Source: an uncultured Spirochaetia bacterium (lineage in GTDB: Bacteria; Spirochaetota; CALGPD01). Taken from it: a stretch of DNA of 10,100 nucleotides. Position numbers and translations under genes: made by a program. Within the stretch, counting starts at the first letter, position 1. The number at the start of each line of letters is the position of its first letter. The stretch covers positions 1 through 10,100 of the forward strand of contig CALGPD010000110.1 in the NCBI GenBank assembly GCA_937960625.1, written 5' to 3'. Positions 1 to 5,113 of the stretch are shown in pieces. The notes beneath the pieces are model-generated. The model worked only from the letters and a program-made list of their open reading frames with translations, did no database searches and was not told where the DNA came from.

Positions 1-185
1 GACTATATACGGTAGAGGATATAAATTTACTAATTAACATTTTTCTTTATCCGTCTCCTTTTAATTTGCCATACCGGTATTAATTTCTATTTTAGTTTTA
101 AGCACAGTTTTTAACATTTTTAACAGAATTTTATATCCTTAAAAAAAAATAATATATAATATATAAATAGAGGGTTTGTATTATT
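1..185. other. AT-rich upstream region without a recognisable gene
   Basis: No open frame worth calling is seen on either strand. The stretch just before the first gene is very AT-rich and includes a TATAAT at 155-160, but no matching -35 box lies 16-18 bases upstream, so I do not call a promoter. A purine-rich AGAGGG at about 169-174 probably serves as the ribosome binding site for the gene starting at 186, although its spacing (about 11 bases) is long. Confidence 0.5.
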
Positions 186-848
186 ATGAAAAATAAAAAG
201 AGATTTTTTATGTTTGCGATTATAGTAGTGATTTTCGGTGTGCTGTCAATTTTTATAATAAACAGGTATGTTAAAACATCAGGCAGCAAATATATAATAT
301 CTAATATTAATAAAATACCAAAAATTTATTCTGTGCTTGTATTAGGAGCGCATGTTTATAAAGACGGAACTCTATCCCCTGTATTAGAAGACAGAGTGCT
401 CTCTGCATATAATTTATATAAAAAAGGTATTGTAAAACGCTTTCTTGTAAGCGGAGATCACGGCAGCCCTACATATGATGAAGTAAAAGCCATGAAAGCT
501 TTTTTAATAAAAAAAGGCGTTAAAGCTGAAGATGTATTTACCGATCATGCAGGTTTTAGGACATATGATTCAGTTATAAGGGCAAAAAAGGTGTTTAAGA
601 TTAATAACTTAATTATTGTTACTCAAAAATATCATTTATCCCGCGCGATATATATAGCGAGAAAAAACGGAATGGTTGCTTACGGCTATCCTGCTGACAG
701 GAGAGAATATTTGAATATAAGAGCATATAAAGTAAGGGAATTTTTTGCCCGGATTAAAGCTTATATCGATGTTTTTTTTAATAAAAGCCCAAAGTTTTTA
801 GGCCCAGAAATTGATATCCGCGGTGACAGCAATAAAAGCAATGGTTGA
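186..848 (+). CDS. SanA/YdcF-like DUF218 membrane protein
   Basis: This is a 220-residue protein with one N-terminal membrane segment (about residues 6-25, after the basic MKNKKR) and a DUF218 domain over about residues 46-200. The SanA-type signatures are clear: VLGAHVYKDG (51-61), a conserved RVLSAYNLYKKG (70-81), SGDHG (89-93), DHAGFRTYDSVIRAKKVF (120-137) and the TQKYHLSRA block (146-154), equivalent to SQxFHxxRA in SanA. E. coli SanA is an envelope protein linked to vancomycin exclusion at high temperature, and DUF218 proteins are generally tied to envelope or cell-wall processes, but the reaction is unproven. The domain should face the periplasm. It is followed after 66 bases by a secreted CsgG-like protein in the same orientation, which may share its transcript. 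Family assignment is firm; the precise function is not. Confidence 0.87.
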   Translation: MKNKKRFFMFAIIVVIFGVLSIFIINRYVKTSGSKYIISNINKIPKIYSVLVLGAHVYKDGTLSPVLEDRVLSAYNLYKKGIVKRFLVSGDHGSPTYDEVKAMKAFLIKKGVKAEDVFTDHAGFRTYDSVIRAKKVFKINNLIIVTQKYHLSRAIYIARKNGMVAYGYPADRREYLNIRAYKVREFFARIKAYIDVFFNKSPKFLGPEIDIRGDSNKSNG

Positions 849-914
849 AAAAATCATAGTGATAAATAAAAAATAATTGGTATTAAATTAAGAAAATGAA
901 TATGGGGTGAAATT

Positions 915-1859
915 ATGCGTAAAGCCATTATTTTTATTTTGATTTTATTCACTACCTCAATATTTACAACGGATAAAACAGTTATCGCGGTAGCAGGCTT
1001 TAAACGGATTAATGTTTCAAAAAGGGTAGAGAAATTAATCAGGGAAAACATTACCACTTTTTTAATTCAGGCAAATAAATACGATGTAGTTGAAAGAAAT
1101 CATATCGATAAAATACTTAAAGAACATAAGCTCTCGGATTCCGACCTTGCGGCAAAAAATAAGGCAGTTAAAATTGGCAGGCTGGTGTCAGCCAGAGGAA
1201 TAGTTACAGGGAGTATTATAAAACTGAATAACCGGTATATTATTATTTTGCGCCTTGTAGATACCCAATCAGGAAGAATAATCCGTACTGCCAGAAGAGA
1301 GACTAAATCTTTGCAGCAGCTTACCCATATTTGCAGGGTTCTTGCATACTCTATTGCGAATGTGCCTCTGCAAACGGGTAGTTTTAATTTGAAAAGCCTG
1401 ATTAATGCAGTACTCTCTAACAGCCCGAAATTAATCAGGAAAATTATTGCAAACAACGTAAATATTAATGCAAAAGACAAAAACTCAATTACTCCTTTGA
1501 TTTATGCGTGTTATTTCGGAAAAGTAAAAGCGGCGCGGACTTTACTCAAGTACGGGGCAAAAACAGAAATAAAAGATAGTTATGGGCAAACCGCTTTGCA
1601 TAACGCGAGTTTTAAGGGATATTATAACGTTGTAAAATTATTGCTCGATGCGGGTGCTGATGTAAATGCCGTTGCAAAGGGAAACGCAAATCAAACCCCG
1701 TTAATGTACGCAGTATTTAATGGACATACCAGAGTTGTGCGTTTACTTGTAAACCGCGGGGCTAATGTTTATATAAAAAATTCTATTGGCAGGAACTCAA
1801 TTGATATGGCAAGGACTAAACGGAGATATAGAATCCTGCGCATATTGCAAGGCAGATAG
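915..1859 (+). CDS. Secreted CsgG-like domain fused to ankyrin repeats
   Basis: This 314-residue protein starts with a probable signal peptide (residues 1-18, MRKAIIFILILF core). Residues 21-150 resemble the CsgG/FlgO/LpoB-like fold: a first strand TVIAVAGFK, then KYDVVERNHIDKILKEH (55-71), GRLVSARGIVTGSI (88-101) and the strand LRLVDTQSGRII (112-123). Such domains usually sit in the periplasm or at the outer membrane. From about residue 160 to the end there are ankyrin repeats: 160-189, 190-222, 223-257, 258-291 and a partial one. Their typical signatures include TPLIYACYFG, TALHNASFKG, LLLDAGADVN and TPLMYAVFNG. No lipobox cysteine is visible, unlike true CsgG. The start has a GGGGTGA ribosome binding site at 904-910. 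The gene ends only 20 bases from the stop of the convergent dtd, with no terminator between. The likely role is an exported protein-interaction scaffold; the partner is unknown. Confidence 0.82.
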   Translation: MRKAIIFILILFTTSIFTTDKTVIAVAGFKRINVSKRVEKLIRENITTFLIQANKYDVVERNHIDKILKEHKLSDSDLAAKNKAVKIGRLVSARGIVTGSIIKLNNRYIIILRLVDTQSGRIIRTARRETKSLQQLTHICRVLAYSIANVPLQTGSFNLKSLINAVLSNSPKLIRKIIANNVNINAKDKNSITPLIYACYFGKVKAARTLLKYGAKTEIKDSYGQTALHNASFKGYYNVVKLLLDAGADVNAVAKGNANQTPLMYAVFNGHTRVVRLLVNRGANVYIKNSIGRNSIDMARTKRRYRILRILQGR

Positions 1860-1879
1860 TTTTACCTAAGACATTTAAT

Positions 1880-2329
1880 CTAAAATAATCTTGTGCTGTC
1901 TAAAAGCATGGTTACGGGGCCGGAATTAACGAGTTCAATATCCATTTTAGCTCCAAAAACCCCTGTTTTCACAATTAATCCTGATTTTTTAAGCTCATGA
2001 ATAAAATTGTCAAACATTTGAACTGCTTTTTCCTGATTCATTGCTCTGCTGAAAGAAGGCCGTCTTCCTTTTCTACAATCACCGTATAAAGTAAATTGTG
2101 AAACTGCTAAAATTTCGCCTCCCATGTCTTTAATACTTAGGTTCATGTTTCCGTTTTCATCATTGAAGATTCTAAGGTTTGTTGTTTTGTTTGCAAGGTA
2201 TTCAATGTCTTTCATTATATCATCCTCATATAAACCGGCTAAAACTAAAAGCCCTGATTTAATTTCAGCAACGATTTTATTTTCAACTTTAACACTTGCT
2301 TTTGATACTCTTTGAATTACAATGCGCAT
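1880..2329 (-). CDS. dtd: D-aminoacyl-tRNA deacylase
   Basis: This cytosolic proofreading enzyme hydrolyses D-aminoacyl-tRNA (and glycyl-tRNA-Ala) to free tRNA, keeping D-amino acids out of protein synthesis. The 149-residue length is normal for bacterial DTD. It begins with the family hallmark MRIVIQRVSKASV, which fixes the start. It carries the active-site motif SQFTLYGD (77-84) followed by CRKGRRPSF, then GVFGAKMDIEL and the Gly-cisPro motif region NSGPVT (135-140) with LLDS following. Here the usual NDGPVT has Ser for Asp. No Shine-Dalgarno is found at normal distance: the nearest AAAGG lies about 17 bases before the ATG, inside the right arm of a perfect hairpin (2347-2366). Translation may therefore be weak or controlled. 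The methyltransferase-like gene lies upstream on the same strand, 175 bases away, so dtd probably has its own promoter. Confidence 0.95.
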   Translation of the reverse strand: MRIVIQRVSKASVKVENKIVAEIKSGLLVLAGLYEDDIMKDIEYLANKTTNLRIFNDENGNMNLSIKDMGGEILAVSQFTLYGDCRKGRRPSFSRAMNQEKAVQMFDNFIHELKKSGLIVKTGVFGAKMDIELVNSGPVTMLLDSTRLF

Positions 2330-2346
2330 ATAATTAAAATATCTAT

Positions 2347-2366
2347 CCTTTGTTAAATAACAAAGG
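2347..2366. repeat. Perfect inverted repeat in the dtd leader
   Basis: Arms CCTTTGTTA (2347-2355) and TAACAAAGG (2358-2366) are perfectly complementary, with a two-base AA centre. The repeat sits 17 bases before the dtd start codon. On the dtd strand the right arm contains the only AAAGG near the gene. It is not followed by a T-run on either strand, so it does not look like an intrinsic terminator. An operator or a translation-control hairpin is more likely. With only two central bases, a DNA palindrome recognised by a dimeric protein is easier to picture than an RNA hairpin, which would have to open a base pair or two. Confidence 0.55.
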
Positions 2367-2427
2367 AAAAATTAGCCTATTTATAAATGCCTGAATAGTG
2401 TACTATAAGGAAAAACAGATTAAACTT

Positions 2428-2445
2428 GTATATTTGTTAATATAC
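2428..2445. repeat. Inverted repeat GTATATT-N4-AATATAC
   Basis: Perfect seven-base arms GTATATT (2428-2434) and AATATAC (2439-2445) flank TGTT. The repeat is AT-rich and could arise by chance, but it abuts another inverted repeat (2444-2483) in the space between the methyltransferase-like gene and dtd. No function can be assigned. Confidence 0.4.
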
Positions 2446-2483
2446 TTATGCCAAACAAATACGTTTTATTGTCCGGCATAAGT
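2444..2483 (-). repeat. Long-loop inverted repeat downstream of the methyltransferase-like gene
   Basis: Nine-base arms ACTTATGCC (2444-2452) and GGCATAAGT (2475-2483) pair perfectly around a 22-base loop, about 20 bases past the stop codon of the minus-strand gene at 2505-2951. The position fits a 3' end hairpin for that transcript. On the minus strand, however, it is followed by ATATTAACAAAT rather than a T-run, so it is at best a weak or processed 3' end. Confidence 0.45.
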
Positions 2484-2504
2484 TTGGGGGAGTTATGGTT
2501 TTAA

Positions 2505-2951
2505 CTATACCCACCGCCTTACACGGTTTTTGTATTCAAGATATTCTTGTCCAATTTCATTTTTCATTTTGTTTTCTTCAAAAGGTATAAACATGAAGTT
2601 TATAAATAAAAAGAAAATCACAGGTGATATAAAGCCTATTACGTTTTTTAAAAAAACGGCTAATCCGATAAGAAAAATAAATGCTCCCAAATACATCGGG
2701 TTTCTTGAATACTTATAACAGCTTTCACAAACAACGCAGGTTGATTTTGAGTAATCTTCAGGTGTACCGTACCTTTTAAATAAATAATACGGTTTGGCTA
2801 TCAAATAAAGCCCGGCAATTAACAACGCAATTCCTGAAAGATTGATAGGAAAAGGTATTACGTTGTATTTAGGTATAAAGAAAAAAATCGCAGTATTTAT
2901 TATAATGCTTAAATAGAAATACGTTGGTGGTATTGACAATGGTTTTTTCAT
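2505..2951 (-). CDS. Isoprenylcysteine carboxyl methyltransferase-like membrane protein
   Basis: This 148-residue polytopic protein has hydrophobic segments at about residues 12-27, 38-55, 86-102 and 104-124. It shows the ICMT/phospholipid methyltransferase C-terminal signature YSRNPMYLG (81-89), then FIPFEENKMKNEIGQEYLEY and a terminal RVRRW. Such proteins bind S-adenosylmethionine in the membrane and methylate carboxyl or amine groups on lipids or lipidated substrates. The bacterial substrate is usually unknown. Oddly, the loop before the signature is C72-VV-C75-ES-C78-YKYSRNP, where relatives normally have a Gly-Pro-Tyr stretch such as VTTGPYRYTRNP. The start has a good AGGAGAG (2956-2962 reversed). 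A strong promoter and a TetR-type operator lie directly upstream, and the divergent TetR gene is the likely repressor. Whether it methylates a protein, a lipid or a small xenobiotic cannot be told. Confidence 0.83.
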   Translation of the reverse strand: MKKPLSIPPTYFYLSIIINTAIFFFIPKYNVIPFPINLSGIALLIAGLYLIAKPYYLFKRYGTPEDYSKSTCVVCESCYKYSRNPMYLGAFIFLIGLAVFLKNVIGFISPVIFFLFINFMFIPFEENKMKNEIGQEYLEYKNRVRRWV

Positions 2952-2967
2952 TTTACTCTCCTAAAGG

Positions 2968-2981
2968 TGAACTATGGTTCA
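2968..2981. promoter_or_regulatory. Predicted TetR operator 1 (TGAAC-N4-GTTCA)
   Basis: A perfect inverted repeat TGAAC-TATG-GTTCA lies between the -10 box and the ribosome binding site of the minus-strand gene, over the expected transcription start. A near copy occurs at 3021-3034. The repeated sequence, the dyad symmetry and the placement in a TetR divergon support an operator. The five-base arms alone would not be significant. Confidence 0.65.
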
Positions 2982-2982
2982 T

Positions 2983-3011
2983 ATTTTAATATTTTTTTTA
3001 ATTTTTGTCAA
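2983..3011 (-). promoter_or_regulatory. Sigma-70 promoter of the methyltransferase-like gene
   Basis: On the minus strand there is a perfect -35 TTGACA (3011-3006), a 17-base spacer and a -10 TAAAAT (2988-2983). Initiation is expected near 2976, inside operator 1, giving a leader of about 25 bases that carries the AGGAGAG. This is one of the best promoter matches in the window and implies strong transcription when derepressed. Confidence 0.78.
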
Positions 3012-3020
3012 TAGAAAAAG

Positions 3021-3034
3021 TGAACTTTATTTCA
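3021..3034. promoter_or_regulatory. Predicted TetR operator 2 (TGAAC-N4-TTTCA)
   Basis: TGAAC-TTTA-TTTCA matches operator 1 except for one base in the right arm. Its start is 53 bases from that of operator 1, about five helical turns, so both sites face the same side of the DNA. It lies just upstream of the -35 box of the minus-strand promoter and close to the -35 region expected for tetR, so one regulator could control both directions. An overlapping dyad TTCAT-N5-ATGAA (3031-3045) adds symmetry. Confidence 0.55.
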
Positions 3035-3051
3035 TGTTTTATGAAAATTTA

Positions 3052-3057
3052 TATAAA
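3052..3057 (+). promoter_or_regulatory. Possible -10 box of the tetR gene
   Basis: TATAAA lies about 34 bases before the tetR start codon. The corresponding -35 position (about 3029-3035) falls in operator 2 and matches the consensus poorly. A weak promoter overlapped by the operator would fit autoregulation, but this call is tentative. Confidence 0.35.
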
Positions 3058-3090
3058 TTTATTTTAAGGTATATAAAAGGTTAGGGCAGA

Positions 3091-3699
3091 ATGGCAGATG
3101 AAATAAGAGAACCTAAACAAGAGAGGGCAATAAAAACCAAAGAACGTATTATGCAGGCTGCAATTTTTCTTTTTTCAGAGCAGGGTTATCATAATACGAA
3201 TTCCAAGGAAATCGCTAAAAAAGCGGAAACTGCAATTGGCAGTTTTTATTCATATTTTAAAGATAAAAAAACTCTTTTGTTGGAAATTCTTGACAATCAA
3301 ATTAAAAAAACTTTGAGCAGGGTTAAAATTGAATTGAAAGAAATTTTAAAAAAGAATATTGATAATAAAGTAAAAATTAAAGAACTTCTTCAAAGCGTAT
3401 TTGATGCTCATGATTTTTTAACCGATTTTCATAGGGAAATCGTTGCGCTAAAATACATTGATGATGAAATCCGTAAAGTACGTTTACAGGAGGAGGAAAA
3501 ATCAGTTGAATTAATTTTTTATCTGCTAAAAACTTATACTAAAGGATTGAGAGTTAAAGATTTATCCGTTGCGTCGCGAATAATTTACATTGCAATTGAA
3601 GAAAGCGTACACTCTGTAAAAATCCTTAAAACCGGCTTAACTCAGGAAGACGTTATTCCCGAACTTACGGATATGATATATAAATATTTATATACATAA
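3091..3699 (+). CDS. TetR/AcrR family transcriptional regulator
   Basis: This 202-residue protein has the normal TetR length. Residues 14-60 form the DNA-binding domain: KERIMQAAIFLFSEQGYHNT, then the helix-turn-helix TNSKEIAKKAETAIGSFYSY (36-55) followed by FKDKKTLLLEIL. The helical C-terminal part (about 65-202) should bind a ligand and dimerise; it matches no specific subgroup that I recognise. The start has AGGG at 3083-3086. It is divergent from the methyltransferase-like gene across a 139-base region containing two copies of a TGAAC-N4-(G/T)TTCA dyad, so it probably represses that gene and itself until a ligand binds. Hydrophobic or amphipathic compounds are common TetR ligands, but none can be inferred here. 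Confidence 0.93.
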   Translation: MADEIREPKQERAIKTKERIMQAAIFLFSEQGYHNTNSKEIAKKAETAIGSFYSYFKDKKTLLLEILDNQIKKTLSRVKIELKEILKKNIDNKVKIKELLQSVFDAHDFLTDFHREIVALKYIDDEIRKVRLQEEEKSVELIFYLLKTYTKGLRVKDLSVASRIIYIAIEESVHSVKILKTGLTQEDVIPELTDMIYKYLYT

Positions 3700-3722
3700 A
3701 AATTTTTTAGCACAAAATATTC

Positions 3723-3751
3723 TTGATAATACTTGTGATGTATTTTACAAT
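3723..3751 (+). promoter_or_regulatory. Sigma-70 promoter of the DUF3795-amidase pair
   Basis: TTGATA (3723-3728), a 17-base spacer and TACAAT (3746-3751) give two five-of-six matches at ideal spacing. Initiation near 3758 would leave a leader of about 24 bases containing the GGGGTAA ribosome binding site. It lies just downstream of the tetR stop and separates the pair from tetR. Confidence 0.68.
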
Positions 3752-3781
3752 ATTTGATCAATATTTTTATAGGGGTAATTT

Positions 3782-4249
3782 ATGAAAGAAAAATCACAGG
3801 GTATTGCTTACTGCGGTTTATACTGTGATGAATGTTCAAGCCATACGGGAATTATTGCTGATTTGGCTAGGGATTTGCGCAAGGAACTGCGTGCGCACCG
3901 GTTTGATAAAACAGCGGAAACTCTTTCTAAATTCGGGTTTTTTAAAATTTTTGAAAACTATGATACTTGTTATGAGGTTCTCGGCGCTATGGTTAAAATG
4001 CGCTGCAAGCCCGGATGCAGAGCCGGCGGGGGAAACCCTTTTTGTAAAATCCGTGAGTGCAGCAAGAAAAAAGGTTTTTCCGGGTGTTGGGAATGTAGTG
4101 AATATAAAACGTGCGAGAAACTTGATTTTTTAAAAACAAACCATGGAGTTGCGCATATAAAAAATATGAATATAATTTCTAAAAAAGGTATAGAAAATTT
4201 CTTGCAGGGAAAAAAACACTGGTATGTTAAAGAAAAGGATAAAAAGTGA
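3782..4249 (+). CDS. DUF3795 cysteine-rich protein
   Basis: This 155-residue soluble protein has eleven cysteines. It opens with the DUF3795 signature IAYCGLYCDECSSHTG (C11, C15, C18). A helical middle follows, then a second set of cysteines: MRCKPGCRAGGGNPFCKIREC (C75, C79, C88, C93) and GCWECSEYKTCEKL (C102, C105, C111). DUF3795 proteins are frequent in anaerobes and are presumed to bind zinc or another metal through these cysteines, but no activity is established. The start has GGGGTAA (about 3774-3780). The 3' end overlaps the amidase gene by 26 bases in another frame, which suggests translational coupling, although no biochemical link between the two products is known. Confidence 0.87.
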   Translation: MKEKSQGIAYCGLYCDECSSHTGIIADLARDLRKELRAHRFDKTAETLSKFGFFKIFENYDTCYEVLGAMVKMRCKPGCRAGGGNPFCKIRECSKKKGFSGCWECSEYKTCEKLDFLKTNHGVAHIKNMNIISKKGIENFLQGKKHWYVKEKDKK

Positions 4250-4850
4250 GTTTATAAGAATCTTAGTCTTCATTTTATTTTTTACTTTATTATGCGGATG
4301 CAAAAGAAAACAAAGTGTCTGGGCCAGGGTAGTAAATAAAGATTTACCCTGTTTAAAAGGCTGGAAATACATCGTAATTCATCATAGCGGTACGAAAAGC
4401 GGTTCGGTTGAAAGTTTTCATAAACATCATCTAAGATTGGGTATCGGCGGATTAGGGTATCATTTTATAATCGGAAACGGAAATGGCATGAAAGATGGAG
4501 AGATAAAAGCCGGTTTCCGCTGGAAAAAACAAATCTCAGGCTGTCATGTATCAAGGGCAGCGCGTTATCACAACGTTTTCGGTATAGGCATTTGCCTTGT
4601 TGGAAATTTTGAGAGAACAAAACCAACGAAAAAGCAAATTAAATCTCTGGTTTTACTGATAAAAAAATTAATCAAAAAATACGGTATAAAAACAACGGAT
4701 ATAATCGGACATAAACACGTTGTCCGTTCAAAAATTAAACTTATAAACAATAAACTCCGTGTAAAGTTTTTAAAAGCAAAGGAACGCACGTTATGTCCGG
4801 GGAAAAATTTGAAAGTGGCAGATGTGCGTAAAAAAATCGATTTAAAATAA
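4224..4850 (+). CDS. N-acetylmuramoyl-L-alanine amidase (Amidase_2/PGRP-like) lipoprotein
   Basis: The enzyme is predicted to cut the amide bond between N-acetylmuramic acid and the stem peptide of peptidoglycan. Residues 1-26 form a lipoprotein-type signal: basic start, hydrophobic IRILVFILFFTLL, then the box L23-C-G-C26. The Amidase_2 fold spans about 46-195. It includes IVIHHSG (50-56, first zinc His), LGYHFIIGNGNGMKDGEI (77-94), FGIGICLVGNFE (119-130), IIGHKH (160-165, second zinc His at 163) and LCPG (190-193, zinc Cys 191). The gap between GHKH and CPG is about 20 residues longer than usual and rich in Lys, Arg and Ile. The ATG is the only plausible start giving the full signal. A GCAGGG at 4204-4209 is rather far away, so translation may depend on readthrough from the overlapping DUF3795 gene. 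Confidence 0.87.
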   Translation: MLKKRIKSEFIRILVFILFFTLLCGCKRKQSVWARVVNKDLPCLKGWKYIVIHHSGTKSGSVESFHKHHLRLGIGGLGYHFIIGNGNGMKDGEIKAGFRWKKQISGCHVSRAARYHNVFGIGICLVGNFERTKPTKKQIKSLVLLIKKLIKKYGIKTTDIIGHKHVVRSKIKLINNKLRVKFLKAKERTLCPGKNLKVADVRKKIDLK

Positions 4851-4867
4851 TTTTGACAGGCTTTAGT

Positions 4868-4939
4868 ATGGAATATATAGAAATTGCGCTTTTTAAAGAA
4901 AGAAAATGGGCAACGGAAAGATTAGGTATCTATGTATAA
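4868..4939 (+). other. Possible 23-codon small ORF or gene remnant
   Basis: An ATG at 4868 opens a 23-codon frame (MEYIEIALFKERKWATERLG, then IYV) ending in TAA at 4939. It has no clear ribosome binding site and begins 18 bases after the amidase stop. The composition looks protein-like, but the length is within chance. Its 3' part overlaps the hairpin at 4911-4954. It could be a small protein, a decayed gene end or nothing. Confidence 0.15.
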
Positions 4940-4954
4940 AATCTATCTCCGTTG
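4911..4954 (+). repeat. Stem-loop downstream of the amidase gene
   Basis: CAACGGA (4911-4917) pairs with TCCGTTG (4948-4954). Inside, AGATT (4919-4923) pairs with AATCT (4940-4944), giving a two-part stem with a small asymmetric internal loop. It lies about 60 bases after the amidase stop and some 95 bases before the next promoter. No T-run follows, so it is not a classical terminator. It could protect the transcript's 3' end or be a structured RNA element. Confidence 0.4.
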
Positions 4955-5048
4955 TATATCTTGGTACTTCATAATTGAAAATTAATTCATATAATTTGTA
5001 AAATAAGTTTATTGTTTAACGGACTTGCCGGAATAAAAAATAAAAAGC

Positions 5049-5078
5049 TTGACAAGTTATAGTTTACTGGTGTAATAT
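5049..5078 (+). promoter_or_regulatory. Sigma-70 promoter of the hydrolase-PadR-GyrI operon
   Basis: A perfect -35 TTGACA (5049-5054) is followed by an 18-base spacer and TAATAT (5073-5078). A run of alternating T and A follows, with the direct repeat AATATTATA at 5074-5082 and 5090-5098, so initiation could also use nearby AT boxes. The -35 box, the position before the operon and the overlapping dyad make this a convincing regulated promoter. Confidence 0.68.
5064..5075. promoter_or_regulatory. Candidate PadR operator (TTAC-N4-GTAA)
   Basis: The inverted repeat TTAC-TGGT-GTAA lies in the spacer and overlaps the -10 box, exactly where a repressor would block polymerase. The operon encodes a PadR repressor, so autoregulation is a natural inference. 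The arms are only four bases long and the surrounding bases extend the symmetry poorly, so the site itself is uncertain. Confidence 0.4.
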
Positions 5079-5113
5079 TATATATATAAAATATTATAAT
5101 TTTGGAGATTATA

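Noticed and set aside
71..80. Palindrome ATACCGGTAT upstream of the first gene
   Set aside because: A ten-base palindrome is expected several times by chance in 10 kb, the symmetry does not extend, and no promoter is adjacent.
854..1480. Minus-strand open frames at 854-1057 and 1100-1480
   Set aside because: Both lie antisense to the CsgG-ankyrin gene, whose protein has clear domains; the antisense products show no family motif and are shadows.
2124..2718. Plus-strand frames at 2124-2315 and 2530-2718
   Set aside because: They are antisense to dtd and the ICMT-like gene, with no ribosome binding site or recognisable protein.
3804..4372. Frames at 3804-4133 (+) and 4130-4372 (-)
   Set aside because: The first is an alternative frame of the DUF3795 gene; the second is antisense to the DUF3795-amidase junction. 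The true genes carry conserved cysteine and zinc-ligand motifs.
4568..4789. Minus-strand frame inside the amidase gene
   Set aside because: It is a shadow of the amidase reading frame, with no features of its own.
5102..5113. TTG at 5102 as the hydrolase start
   Set aside because: It would place the GGAG ribosome binding site within the coding region; the ATG at 5114 is correctly spaced and still gives a full membrane anchor.
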